The position numbers and the translations under genes were made by a program. A stretch of DNA of 64,000 bases from Verrucomicrobiota bacterium (GTDB lineage Bacteria > Verrucomicrobiota > Verrucomicrobiia > Opitutales > Opitutaceae), in the NCBI GenBank assembly GCA_016235555.1, contig JACRKC010000007.1:1-64000 (forward strand), written 5' to 3'. Shown here piece after piece: positions 15,648 to 23,951 of the stretch (the stretch's first letter is position 1; each line of letters starts with the position of its first letter). The notes beneath the pieces are model-generated. The model did not search any database. It saw nothing but the letters and a program-made list of their open reading frames with translations, and was not told the DNA's origin.

Positions 15648-16817
15648 TCAATACACGTCCCGCTGGTAGCGCCTGTCCTTCTTCAATTGCTTCACGTAGT
15701 CAGCCGCCTGTTCGGACGTCATGCCGCCCTGCGTCGCGACGATGGCATGGAGCGCGGCGTCGACGTCCTTGGCCATGCGCTTCGCATCGCCGCACACGTA
15801 GAAAAACGCCCCGCCCTTCAACCACGCCCAGAGTTCGGCGGCGTTTTCGCGCAGGCGATCCTGCACGTAGATTTTCGCAGCTTGGTCGCGCGAGAAAGCG
15901 GTGTCGAGGCGCGTGAGCTGGCCGCGCGCGAGGCACTCCTGCCACTCGTCCTCGTAGAGAAAATCGGTGCCACGCCGCTGATCGCCGAACAACAACCAGT
16001 TGCGGCCCGTCGCGCCGGCGGCCGCCCGCTCCTGCACGAACGCCCGGAACGGCGCGATGCCCGTGCCCGGCCCCACCATGATGCAATCCGCCGCGCCATT
16101 CGCCGGCGGGCCAAAATGGGAGTGCGAGACGAACACCGGCACCGGCGTCGTCCCGGGCGCCGCGCGGTCCGACAAAAACGTCGAGCACACGCCCACGCGG
16201 TCGCGACCGTTGGTCGAGTAGCGCACGATCGCCACCGTCAGGTGCACGTCGTCGGGCGCCACGCGCGGCGACGACGCGATCGAGTAGAGGCGCGGCATCA
16301 GCTTGCGGAGCTGGTCGACGAACTCCTGCGCCGCCAGCCGCGCGCTTGGAAATTCGGCGAGCAGATCCACGAACTCCCGGGCCTCCAGCCACGCCGCGAG
16401 CGCGTCCTTCGCCTCCGGCGCGAGCAGCGCGGCGAGTCGCGCTTTTTCGCCCGCGTCGGTCGCTTTCGCCGCGAGCGTCTCCAGCACGCGGCGCGTGGGC
16501 TTCGCCAGCGCGAGTCGCTCCGCGAGCGCCTCGCGCAGCGGGATGGGCGCCGGAAGCTTCAACGCGGCCGGCGACACCGGCTCACCACCGGTCGCACCGA
16601 GGCGCTCAAGCAGCTCCGCGACCTCCGACGGACGGTTCGTCGGGAAGACGCCGATGGAGTCGCCCGCTTTGTACTGCAGCCCGCTCCCTCGCAGGCTGAC
16701 CACCAGATGGCGCGTCTCCTTCGCCGAGCCCGGCTTGTTCAACAAGCGGTTCTCGACGAGCCGAGCAGGAAAAGGACGATCTTTGTCAAAGGGCTCGGCG
16801 GCATCAGGGGAACTCAT
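15648..16817 (-). CDS. Sulfite reductase flavoprotein-like FAD/NADP(H) reductase lacking flavodoxin domain
   Basis: The 389-residue product resembles the C-terminal two thirds of CysJ and of cytochrome P450 reductase. It has a connecting/FAD domain (SIGVFPTNRPSEVAELLERLGA, then the FAD-binding MPRLYSIASSP and VGVCSTFLSD) and an NADP-binding domain (GPGTGIAPFRAFVQERAA, WLLFGDQRRGTDFLYEDE, FYVCGDAKRMAKDV, and the C-terminal YQRDVY). The flavodoxin-like FMN domain of CysJ is absent. I start at the ATG at 16817; upstream translation in the same frame is Arg-rich and not flavodoxin-like. It may pass electrons to a separate flavodoxin, ferredoxin or sulfite reductase subunit; none is adjacent. Confidence 0.86.
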   Translation of the reverse strand: MSSPDAAEPFDKDRPFPARLVENRLLNKPGSAKETRHLVVSLRGSGLQYKAGDSIGVFPTNRPSEVAELLERLGATGGEPVSPAALKLPAPIPLREALAERLALAKPTRRVLETLAAKATDAGEKARLAALLAPEAKDALAAWLEAREFVDLLAEFPSARLAAQEFVDQLRKLMPRLYSIASSPRVAPDDVHLTVAIVRYSTNGRDRVGVCSTFLSDRAAPGTTPVPVFVSHSHFGPPANGAADCIMVGPGTGIAPFRAFVQERAAAGATGRNWLLFGDQRRGTDFLYEDEWQECLARGQLTRLDTAFSRDQAAKIYVQDRLRENAAELWAWLKGGAFFYVCGDAKRMAKDVDAALHAIVATQGGMTSEQAADYVKQLKKDRRYQRDVY

Positions 16818-16921
16818 GGGGCCGCACGCATGAAGCGCAGGGCCCGCACGCAGGCAAGCCGCATCCGTGTCGTGCGCAGGCTTGCAGCGCCCTCCGAATT
16901 GCCGCCCACTGGGCGATTGGC

Positions 16922-17731
16922 ATGGCCTCCTCCGAACCGATTCGTCTCCAAAAATTCCTCGCCGACGCCGGCGTGTGCTCACGTCGCGCCGCGGAGGCGC
17001 TCATCGTGCAACAGGAGGTGTGGGTCAACGGCCAGCCGGCCACCCTCGGCCAGAAGGTCACACCGGGCGTCGACAAAGTCACCGTCAGCGGCAAGCCCGT
17101 GCGCACCACCGCGCAGCCGCGCATCACCGTGGCGGTGCACAAACCGCGCGGCCTGGTGTGCTCCAACGACGATCCGCACCACGGCGCCACGGTCTTTGAG
17201 CTGCTGCCACGGGAGTTTTCCAAATTCCGTTTCTTCTGCGCCGGCCGCCTCGACCTCGAAAGCGAGGGCCTCGTCATCCTGACCACCGACGGCGATCTCG
17301 CGCACCGGCTCATGCACCCCTCCAACCTCGTGGTGAAGCGCTACCACGTGGTGCTGAAGCAGCCTTTTCCGGCTGCGCGTCTGCCGCACCTCATCCGCGG
17401 CGTCGTGCTCGAAGGCGAGCGCCTCAAGGTCGAGCGTGCCGCGCTCATCAACGCCAGAGTCGACTCCACTGCGACCGATCTCGACGTGCATCTGCACCAC
17501 GGGAAAAAACGCGAGATCCGGCAACTTTTCACGACGCTCGGCTACGATGTGAAACGCCTGCGCCGCTACCAGATCGGCGCGCTCCAGTTGAAAGGAATCC
17601 CGTTGCGCGCCGGGAAGGTCCTTTCTACGAAGGAAATCGCCCTCCTGTTCCGCAGTCCGCCCACGCCGCCCGCCGCCCATCAGGCGGTTGCTCCGCGCCG
17701 GACCGAATCTCGTTTCATCGATGAAGACTAA
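16922..17731 (+). CDS. 16S/23S rRNA pseudouridine synthase (RsuA/RluB/RluE/RluF family)
   Basis: The 269-residue protein has an N-terminal S4 RNA-binding domain (IRLQKFLADAGVCSRRAAEA). The catalytic domain contains KPRGLVCSNDD and the family motif CAGRLDLESEGLVILTTDGDLAH, which includes the catalytic Asp. It ends with GKKREIRQLFTTLGYDVKRLRR, the usual RNA-contacting stretch. It isomerises a specific uridine in rRNA; the target (RsuA, RluB or RluE type) cannot be fixed by eye, though overall layout is closest to RluB. The downstream exported protein gene overlaps its 3' end by 11 bases, so the two are co-transcribed. Confidence 0.92.
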   Translation: MASSEPIRLQKFLADAGVCSRRAAEALIVQQEVWVNGQPATLGQKVTPGVDKVTVSGKPVRTTAQPRITVAVHKPRGLVCSNDDPHHGATVFELLPREFSKFRFFCAGRLDLESEGLVILTTDGDLAHRLMHPSNLVVKRYHVVLKQPFPAARLPHLIRGVVLEGERLKVERAALINARVDSTATDLDVHLHHGKKREIRQLFTTLGYDVKRLRRYQIGALQLKGIPLRAGKVLSTKEIALLFRSPPTPPAAHQAVAPRRTESRFIDED

Positions 17732-18551
17732 ACCCGCCATCCTCGCCGCGCTGCTCGCGGCCGTCGTCCCGGCCCTCGCCGCACCGCTCGCCGGCACGAC
17801 CGCTGTGCACACGAAGCCCGACGATGCCTCCCCCGCGATCACCTTCTTGAAGGCCGGCACCGACCCCGTTCCCGCCCCCGGCACGGTCGCCAGCACACCC
17901 GCCGGCTGGGTCGCCATCGAGCTGCCCGGACCTTTCGAAGGTTATGTGATCAACAAGGATCTCAACAAGAGCCTCGACATAATTCCCGGCGCCAAAATCC
18001 ATCTGGCGCCCAAGGAATCGGCCGGCGTGCTCACTCTCGCCGAAAAGAACGACAAGACCAAGATCACCGGCCTCCACGGCAAGTGGACGCAGATCCGCCT
18101 TGAGCGCACGCTGATCGGCTACGTGAACATCGGCGGCGCGCCCGGCTACGTCCCGCCCATCGCCACCGCCACCGCCGGCGGCTCCGCCACGCCACCGCCC
18201 GCCGAAGCGGCCCTCTCACCCGCACCCGTCGCCCCCGGCGTCTACGGCACCGCCGCCCCCGGACAACCCGCGCCTACGATTGCCGCCGCCGACAGCGCGA
18301 GCACCCTGCCCCGCCAGTTCGCCGGCAAATTCGTCTCCACGCAGAGCCCCTTCCGTCCCCGCCGCCCCTTCGATTGGGCGCTCAACGACGACGCCGGCAA
18401 ACGCTACGCGTATCTCGACGTTTCCAAGCTACTCCTCACCGAACAGATCGAGAAATACGTCGGCCACAAGGTGGTCGTCTTCGGCACCGCGCGCGGCAGC
18501 GCCGACGGCAAGGACATCGTGATCACGATCGAGACCCTGCAACTAAAATAG
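17721..18551 (+). CDS. Exported SH3-like domain protein, unknown function
   Basis: The 276-residue protein starts with a signal peptide (MKTKPAILAALLAAVVPALAAPLAG). Two SH3-like beta segments follow: one around TAVHTKPDDASPAITFLKAGTD with WVAIELPGPFEGYV, and a second near GVLTLAEKNDKTKITG with WTQIRLERTLIGYVNIGG. A Pro/Ala-rich linker leads to a C-terminal domain around PFDWALNDDAGKRYAYLDVS and GHKVVVFGTARG. Bacterial SH3 repeats often bind peptidoglycan or proteins in the periplasm. I start at the ATG at 17721, which overlaps the pseudouridine synthase stop and gives a clean signal peptide. Confidence 0.75.
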   Translation: MKTKPAILAALLAAVVPALAAPLAGTTAVHTKPDDASPAITFLKAGTDPVPAPGTVASTPAGWVAIELPGPFEGYVINKDLNKSLDIIPGAKIHLAPKESAGVLTLAEKNDKTKITGLHGKWTQIRLERTLIGYVNIGGAPGYVPPIATATAGGSATPPPAEAALSPAPVAPGVYGTAAPGQPAPTIAAADSASTLPRQFAGKFVSTQSPFRPRRPFDWALNDDAGKRYAYLDVSKLLLTEQIEKYVGHKVVVFGTARGSADGKDIVITIETLQLK

Positions 18552-18566
18552 CCGGAGAAGCATTTC

Positions 18567-18631
18567 GCCCACGAAACACGCGAAGCTCACGAAAGGATTT
18601 TCTTTTCGTGGGTTTAGTGTGTTTCGTGGGC
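18567..18631. repeat. Inverted-repeat element upstream of folD
   Basis: GCCCACGAAACAC at 18567 is matched inversely by GTGTTTCGTGGGC at 18619-18631. An inner CACGAAA/TTTCGTG pair lies between. The element is immediately upstream of folD, 10 bases from its ATG, so it must lie in or next to the leader of the transcript. Confidence 0.75.
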
Positions 18632-18641
18632 TCTCCCTTTT

Positions 18642-19514
18642 ATGGAATTGATCGACGGAAACCAAATCGCCGCCACCCTCATCGCCGAGCTGAAGGCCGA
18701 AGTCGCCACGCTCTCCGGCCGCGGGCCCTGCCTCGCTCTCGTCCGCGTGGGCGACGATCCCGCGTCGGTCTCCTACGTGAAGAAGAAGGAGAAAACCGCC
18801 GCCGAAATCGGTGTGACCAGCCGCATCATCCTGCCCCCGGTCACGATTTCGCAGACCGAACTCTTCAAGCTGATCGACGATCTCAATGCCGACGCCACCG
18901 TCGACGGCATCCTCGTGCAATCGCCGCTCCCAAAGCATATCGATGAGGTCGCCGTCTTCCGCCGCGTGGCCCCCGAGAAGGACGTGGACGGTTTCAACAC
19001 GCTCAACCTCGGCAAGATCGCGCAGGAAGACGACAGCGGCTTCGTCGCCTGCACCCCTGCCGGCATCGTGGAGCTGCTCGCGCGCAGCGGCACCGACCTC
19101 AAGGGCAAGCACGTGGTCGTGCTCGGCCGCTCGCTCATCGTCGGCAAACCCGTCGCCCTCCTCGCGCTCCAAAAACGCGCCGGCGCCAACGCCACCGTCA
19201 CCATCTGCCACTCCGCCACCGCCAATCTCCCCGCAATCACGCGCCAGGCCGATGTGCTCATCGCCGCCATCGGGCGCGCGGAATTCGTCACCGCCGACAT
19301 GGTGAAACCCGGTGCCGTCGTGATCGACGTAGGCATCAACCGCGTGCCCGACGCCACGAAAAAGACCGGCTACCGGCTGACCGGCGACGTCAACTTCGCC
19401 ACCGTCTCGCCACTCTGCTCGAAAATCACCCCGGTGCCCGGCGGCGTCGGCCCGATGACCGTGGCGATGCTGATGAAGAACACCGTCAAGGCCCATCGCC
19501 ACCGGGTCGCGTAG
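18642..19514 (+). CDS. folD: Bifunctional methylene-THF dehydrogenase / methenyl-THF cyclohydrolase FolD
   Basis: Interconverts one-carbon tetrahydrofolate derivatives with NADP. The 290-residue protein has the family signatures [15 protein letters not shown] (with the catalytic Lys), [13 protein letters not shown], the cofactor loop [16 protein letters not shown] and the C-terminal [18 protein letters not shown]. An oddity is that its stop codon lies at the very edge of a dispersed GTCGGGCTTTACGCCCGAC repeat (hairpin at 19515), suggesting that insertion of the repeat set the present C-terminus (AHRHRVA). An inverted-repeat element lies just before its start. Confidence 0.96.
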   Translation: MELIDGNQIAATLIAELKAEVATLSGRGPCLALVRVGDDPASVSYVKKKEKTAAEIGVTSRIILPPVTISQTELFKLIDDLNADATVDGILVQSPLPKHIDEVAVFRRVAPEKDVDGFNTLNLGKIAQEDDSGFVACTPAGIVELLARSGTDLKGKHVVVLGRSLIVGKPVALLALQKRAGANATVTICHSATANLPAITRQADVLIAAIGRAEFVTADMVKPGAVVIDVGINRVPDATKKTGYRLTGDVNFATVSPLCSKITPVPGGVGPMTVAMLMKNTVKAHRHRVA

Positions 19515-19533
19515 GTCGGGCTTTACGCCCGAC
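19515..19533. repeat. Dispersed hairpin repeat, GGGCTTTACGCCC family
   Basis: GTCGGGCTTTACGCCCGAC, identical to the copy at 2416-2434, including a few flanking bases (CGTAG before, CG after). It starts immediately after the folD stop codon and lies 25 bases before the next start codon. Confidence 0.8.
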
Positions 19534-19558
19534 GGAATTTGCCTTTCCTACATCGCAA

Positions 19559-20689
19559 ATGGCCGCCCCCCTCATCCTGGTCGTCGACGACCAGCCCATC
19601 AATGTCCAGTTGTTGAAGCGCAAACTCGAACGTGAAGGCCTCCGTGTCGCCGCCGCCTACAACGGTCTCGAGGCGCTCGATCTCGTCAAGAAACAGCACC
19701 CCGAGCTTATCCTCCTCGATGTCATGATGCCCGACATGGACGGCATCGAGGTCTGCCAGCGCCTCCAGGCCGACGAGGCCACGCGCGGCATCCCCGTCAT
19801 CTTCATCACCGCGCGCACGACCAAGGAGAGCAAAATCGAGGGCCTCGGCGTCGGCGCCGTCGACTACATCACCAAGCCCATCGACCTCGACGAAACCTAC
19901 GCCCGCGTGCAGACGCAGCTCCGCTTCGTCGCCATCAACCGCCAGCTCGTCGATCTCACGCGCCGCCTCGAGGAATCGCGCCGGGCCGCCACCATCGGCG
20001 CCGTCACCCAGGGCATCGCGCACAATCTCAACAATCTCCTCGGCGTCGTCATCGGCTACCTCGATCTCGTCAAAGCCTACTACGACAAGCCCGAGCAGGT
20101 GAAAAAGAACGCGCAGCACGTCGAGGACGCCGTCCAGCGCATCGTCTCGATCATCAAGCAACTCTCGACGCTGGTGGTGAAGTCCCGCCCGCCCCTCATC
20201 AAGGCGAGCGTGCAAATGCTCATCGAGGGCGGCATCGCCCGCTTCCACGACGACTACAAGCTCGCCGCCCCCGTCACCATCGACAACCCGCTCGGCGACC
20301 TCCAGATCGACACGAACTACGAGATCGTCGAGGAGGTCTTCGCCAAGGTGCTCGTCAACGCGTGGGAGTCCTACGACAACAAGCCCACCGATCCGCGTCC
20401 GATCTCGATCCACGCCAAAATCGTCGAGAAGACAGACGAGGGAAAGTTCGTGGAATTCCGGGTCGTCGACCACGGCCACGGCATCGACGCGGAGATCCGC
20501 GACAAGATGTTCGAGCCGTTCGTCAGCACGAAGAACACTGTCGGCGTCGGCATGGGCATGACCGTTGCGCGCCACGCCCTCCGCAACCTCGGCGGCGAAG
20601 TCACGATGACGGACACGGCTGGCGGTGGCGCCACCGCGATCCTGATGCACCCGGTGGAGCGCCGGAAAAAGAGTTCTCTTGATGAGTAA
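19559..20689 (+). CDS. Receiver-histidine kinase protein (soluble hybrid kinase)
   Basis: A soluble 376-residue protein with the domain order receiver then kinase. The receiver (1-120) has VVDDQPINVQLLKRKLE, phosphoacceptor Asp54 in ILLDVMMPDMDGIEVC, and the Lys in YITKPIDL. The kinase part has a HisKA-like helix with probable phospho-acceptor His155 in VTQGIAHNLNNLLGVVIGYL. The HATPase domain has VFAKVLVNAWESY as N-box, VVDHGHGIDAEIRDKMFEPF as G1/F boxes and GVGMGMTVARHAL as G2. There is no transmembrane segment, so input comes through the receiver. The proC ATG lies inside its last codons (8-base overlap), which implies coupling, though no functional link with proline synthesis is evident. 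Confidence 0.88.
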   Translation: MAAPLILVVDDQPINVQLLKRKLEREGLRVAAAYNGLEALDLVKKQHPELILLDVMMPDMDGIEVCQRLQADEATRGIPVIFITARTTKESKIEGLGVGAVDYITKPIDLDETYARVQTQLRFVAINRQLVDLTRRLEESRRAATIGAVTQGIAHNLNNLLGVVIGYLDLVKAYYDKPEQVKKNAQHVEDAVQRIVSIIKQLSTLVVKSRPPLIKASVQMLIEGGIARFHDDYKLAAPVTIDNPLGDLQIDTNYEIVEEVFAKVLVNAWESYDNKPTDPRPISIHAKIVEKTDEGKFVEFRVVDHGHGIDAEIRDKMFEPFVSTKNTVGVGMGMTVARHALRNLGGEVTMTDTAGGGATAILMHPVERRKKSSLDE

Positions 20690-21488
20690 GATCGCCTTCC
20701 TGGGCGCCGGACGCATGGCCTCGGCCATCGTCGACGGTTTGCTCGCCAAACAAGTCCGCGCCCCCGCCGACCTCGCCTGCAACGACGGCGGCGACGGCAC
20801 GGCCGCCGCCCTGGCAGCGCGCACCGGCGTCGCCGCCACCTCCGACCTCGCGGCGCTCATCGCCCCCGCCGATACGCTCGTGCTGGCCTGCAAGCCGCAG
20901 CAACTCGCCGGCCTCGATCCGCGTCTCGCCGAGCTGGCCGCCGGGAAGCTCGTGCTCTCCATCCTCGCCGGCAAACGCGTCGCGACGCTCGCCAAGGTCT
21001 TCCCTCGCGCTCGCAACCTCGTGCGCGCGATGCCCAACACGCCCGGTCAGATCGGCGCCGGCATCAGCGCGTGGTGCGCCCACGGGCCCCTCGCGCCGGC
21101 CGACCGCGCGATCGTCGACGCCATTCTCGGCGCCCTCGGTCAGGTGGTCGAAATCGGCGAAGCCCAGCTCGATGCCGTGACCGGTGTGAGCGGCAGCGGT
21201 CCGGCCTATGTGTTCGAATTCACCGCCGCGCTGCGCGACGCCGGCGTCGCCGCCGGCCTGCCGCGTGACATCGCGTGGAAGCTCGCCACGGAAACCGTGC
21301 TCGGCTCCGCGCGCCTCATGGCCCGCACCGGCACCGAACCCGAGACGCTCCGCGACCAGGTGACGTCGCCCAACGGCACGACATTCGCCGGCCTGCAACG
21401 CATGGCCGCACGGGATTTCCGCGGCACGATCAAGGAGACCGTGCTGGCCGCGACGGCGCGCTCGGTGGAACTCTCCCGCGACGCATGA
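20682..21488 (+). CDS. proC: Pyrroline-5-carboxylate reductase
   Basis: Last step of proline synthesis, reducing pyrroline-5-carboxylate with NAD(P)H. The 268-residue protein starts MSKIAFLGAGRMASAIVDGL, the Rossmann cofactor site. It shows VRAMPNTPGQIGAGISAW, VTGVSGSGPAYVFEF and the C-terminal signature DQVTSPNGTTFAGLQRM, followed by FRGTIKETVLAATARS. All active-site segments are present and length is typical. It overlaps the kinase gene upstream by 8 bases and the hldD gene downstream by 4 bases, forming a compact three-gene transcription unit. Confidence 0.95.
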   Translation: MSKIAFLGAGRMASAIVDGLLAKQVRAPADLACNDGGDGTAAALAARTGVAATSDLAALIAPADTLVLACKPQQLAGLDPRLAELAAGKLVLSILAGKRVATLAKVFPRARNLVRAMPNTPGQIGAGISAWCAHGPLAPADRAIVDAILGALGQVVEIGEAQLDAVTGVSGSGPAYVFEFTAALRDAGVAAGLPRDIAWKLATETVLGSARLMARTGTEPETLRDQVTSPNGTTFAGLQRMAARDFRGTIKETVLAATARSVELSRDA

Positions 21489-22531
21489 GCGCGCTCGACG
21501 GCCGGATTCTGGTCACGGGTGGCGCGGGTTTCATCGGCAGCGCACTCGTGTGGGCGCTCAACCGCCGCGGGCTGACGAATATTGTCGTCGCCGATTTCCT
21601 CGATCCGCGGGCGACGTGGCGCGCCAGCGTCCCGCTCACGCACAACGCTCCCGCGAAGGAAAAAAACCTCCGGCCGCTGAAGTTCGCCGAGTTTGTCGAG
21701 GCCGACGCGCTGCGGACGCGGCTGCGCGCCGACGCGGGGGCGTTCGGAAAATTTTCGGCGGTGTTCCACCTCGGCGCCAACTCCTCGACGACCGAGAAAA
21801 ACGAGGCGCTGCTTCGCGACATCAATTTCGAGCACACGCGGGAACTCGCCGGGTGGTCCCTCGCGCAGGGCGCCCGCTATGTTTACGCGTCGTCCGCCGC
21901 CACCTACGGCGATGGCAGCGCGGGCATGGACGATCGCGACGACAACCTCGCGCGCCTGCACCCACTCAATCTCTACGGGCAGTCGAAGCAGGATTTCGAC
22001 GTGTTTGCGCAGCGCGAGGGGTGGCTGCCGCGGATCGTGGGCGTGAAGTATTTCAACGTCTTCGGCCCGAATGAGGATCACAAGGGCGACATGCGCTCGC
22101 TCGTAAACAAGGCCTACCAGCAGATCCTCGCGACGGGCCGCGTGCAGCTCTTCAAGAGCCGCAGGCCCGAGTTCAAGGACGGCGAGCAGATGCGCGATTT
22201 CCTCTACGTGAAGGACGCCATCGAGATGACGCTGCACTTCGCCGAGCACCCCACGGGGCTCCGCGCCGGCGGCCTTTACAACCTCGGCAGCGGCGAGGCC
22301 AACACCTGGCTCACGCTCACCCGCGCCATCTTCGCCGCCCTTGGGCGCGAGCCGCAGATCGATTTCATCGACATGCCCGAGGTGTTGCGGGGGAAATACC
22401 AGTATTACACCAAGGCGGACACCGGGAAGCTGCGCGACACCGGCTATGTCCGCCCGATGACTCCGCTCACCGACGCCGTGCGCGACTACGTCCAGAACTA
22501 CCTCGTGCCCGCGAAGAAACTCGGCGAGTAG
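21485..22531 (+). CDS. hldD: ADP-L-glycero-D-manno-heptose-6-epimerase
   Basis: An extended short-chain dehydrogenase (348 residues) that epimerises ADP-D-glycero- to ADP-L-glycero-D-manno-heptose for the LPS inner core. It shows the NADP motif LVTGGAGFIGSALVWALNRRG, the catalytic Ser-Thr region YASSAATYGDG, and Tyr/Lys in LYGQSKQDFDVFA. HldD-specific VGVKYFNVFGPNEDHKG, MRSLVNKAY and DFLYVKDAI follow. The ATG at 21485 overlaps the proC stop codon. Its presence indicates heptose-containing LPS, consistent with the surface-glycan genes downstream. It ends just before the terminator of the convergent respiratory operon. Confidence 0.93.
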   Translation: MSALDGRILVTGGAGFIGSALVWALNRRGLTNIVVADFLDPRATWRASVPLTHNAPAKEKNLRPLKFAEFVEADALRTRLRADAGAFGKFSAVFHLGANSSTTEKNEALLRDINFEHTRELAGWSLAQGARYVYASSAATYGDGSAGMDDRDDNLARLHPLNLYGQSKQDFDVFAQREGWLPRIVGVKYFNVFGPNEDHKGDMRSLVNKAYQQILATGRVQLFKSRRPEFKDGEQMRDFLYVKDAIEMTLHFAEHPTGLRAGGLYNLGSGEANTWLTLTRAIFAALGREPQIDFIDMPEVLRGKYQYYTKADTGKLRDTGYVRPMTPLTDAVRDYVQNYLVPAKKLGE

Positions 22532-22543
22532 TCCGCGACCCAG

Positions 22544-22577
22544 AAAAAAGGCCGCGCCCGCGCGAGCGGACACGGCC
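22544..22577 (-). terminator. Terminator of the alternative complex III operon
   Basis: On the minus strand a GC-rich stem (GGCCG/CGGCC with an inner CCGC-GCGA-GCGG hairpin) is followed by six T residues (complement of 22544-22549). It lies 22 bases past the stop codon of the last cytochrome gene. Confidence 0.75.
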
Positions 22578-22599
22578 GGGAGAATCGGACGCCGCTGGC

Positions 22600-23271
22600 T
22601 TACGGCAGCTTCAGCAGCTCTTCCTGCGTGTAGGCCTTGCGATCGCCTTCCTTGGCGTGGACCGCCGCCACCTGCTCGGTGGTGACCGGCTTGGAGCTGT
22701 TACCGAAATCCGAACGGATATAGGTCAGCACCGCAGCGATCTTGTCGTCGCTCCAGTTGTAGCCGGAGCCGGCAACCTTGCCGAACGACGGCATGGGGGC
22801 GGTGCCGGGATAATCGACGCCCTTGACCTTCAGGGGACCCTGCAGGCCGTAGAGGAGAATGCGAATGACGCGCTCGTCGGAGCCGCTGACCCACTCGGAC
22901 TCGGCGAGCGGAGGATAGACGCCCGGGACGCCGATACCGTTGACCTGGTGGCAGGTGTTGCAGGCGGCATTATTGTAGAGCTTCTTGCCCACCTCGCGCG
23001 GATCGAGCTTCGCCACGGCGGCACCGGCCTTGGGCGGATGGCCATGTTCGTCATAAACGCGGGGATCGAACATGCCGGAAAACAGGCCAAGATAGGTGCC
23101 ACCGCCAAAAATCAGTGCGCTGAAAAAGAACAGGAGCCCGAGCGGAAGCAGGCGATAGTGGCCCTGGTCGTCTTTTTGCCGGCCCAGCAGTTTCTCGTGC
23201 GCAGCGATGAGGCTGTCGTCGGTCGCGGCAGATTGGTCGAGACGAGGATCATCAGCGGGAGGCGTGCTCAT
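22600..23271 (-). CDS. Membrane-anchored monoheme cytochrome c
   Basis: The 223-residue protein has a cytoplasmic N-terminus of about 40 residues and one transmembrane helix (LLPLGLLFFFSALIFGGG, about 41-63). A periplasmic class I cytochrome c domain follows, with heme site CNTCH at 104-108 and axial Met in GTAPMPSFGKVAG. It is the last gene of the alternative complex III operon and overlaps the CcoO-like gene by four bases. By position it should exchange electrons with the CcoO-like cytochrome or with the ActA/ActE hemes. It is not a CcoP (which has two hemes) and there is no CcoQ. Confidence 0.85.
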   Translation of the reverse strand: MSTPPADDPRLDQSAATDDSLIAAHEKLLGRQKDDQGHYRLLPLGLLFFFSALIFGGGTYLGLFSGMFDPRVYDEHGHPPKAGAAVAKLDPREVGKKLYNNAACNTCHQVNGIGVPGVYPPLAESEWVSGSDERVIRILLYGLQGPLKVKGVDYPGTAPMPSFGKVAGSGYNWSDDKIAAVLTYIRSDFGNSSKPVTTEQVAAVHAKEGDRKAYTQEELLKLP

Positions 23272-23951
23272 TTCTTTTCGCCCTCCTTCTTGGCCGTCGG
23301 TGCGGCACCATGAGCGCCGTCCGGCTTCGCCGGTGCCTTCGGCAGCGGCCGCGACTCGGGATAGTCGTAGGTGTTGTTCAAGCTGAGCAAATACGCGACG
23401 AGGCTCTGGGCGCGCTCGGTCGGCACGATCTCGCGACCGGGCGCCGGCGTCAGGGCGCCGGTCAGCTTGAGCGCGACCGCGGAGCGCTCTCCGACAATCG
23501 GACGGTTCTCGAAGAGGAACCCGTAGGCCGGGTGCAACTCACTGCCCGCATAGAGCAGCTTCATCAAGTCGTCCGCATCGGGCGCGGAGGGTTTGCGTCC
23601 GGCGAGGTTGGTCAGGTCGGGACCGATGCGGGACGCACCGAGCTGGGGCCGGAGCTGGAAAATGTAGTCGCGCGCAACGCTCTGGCGTTCGCCCCAACCC
23701 CGCGCCTGATCGGCGCCCACATCGGGCCGGCGCACCTGCTGGGTGTGACACGAAGCGCACCCCAAGTCGGCGTAGACCAGCTGACCGCGGGCCGCGACGC
23801 CGGGCGGGCGATTCGGATAGGAGGTCGAGTCACCCTCGTCGAAAAACGGGGCCAGGCCGCCCAGCTGCTTATGGGAGCCGAGCACCAAGCCGCCCCACGA
23901 GAGGGCGATCGAACCAAACAGGCCGGCGAAAAAGACGAAGCCGTTTTTCAT
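23268..23951 (-). CDS. CcoO-like monoheme cytochrome c with His in place of axial Met
   Basis: The 227-residue protein has an N-terminal membrane helix (about 5-25) and a heme c site GCASCHTQQVRRP (Cys65, Cys68, His69) that matches the CcoO motif GCxxCHxQxxRP. Downstream RIGPDLTNLAGR matches the CcoO RTGPDLARVGGR stretch. In CcoO the sixth heme ligand is the Met of SNMPGYPWL; the corresponding segment here reads SELHPAYGFL, with His140 at the Met position. This alignment is by eye. If right, the heme would be bis-His and of lower potential. The C-terminus is a Pro/Ala/Lys-rich tail. Its ATG overlaps the CcoN-like stop codon (ATGA). Confidence 0.82.
   Translation of the reverse strand: MKNGFVFFAGLFGSIALSWGGLVLGSHKQLGGLAPFFDEGDSTSYPNRPPGVAARGQLVYADLGCASCHTQQVRRPDVGADQARGWGERQSVARDYIFQLRPQLGASRIGPDLTNLAGRKPSAPDADDLMKLLYAGSELHPAYGFLFENRPIVGERSAVALKLTGALTPAPGREIVPTERAQSLVAYLLSLNNTYDYPESRPLPKAPAKPDGAHGAAPTAKKEGEKK

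Noticed and set aside
19523-21040. 505-codon open frame on the minus strand opposite the REC-kinase and proC genes
   Set aside because: Both plus-strand genes show unambiguous domain motifs; the antisense frame is open because of high third-position GC and reads as low-complexity Asp/Arg/Val-rich protein.
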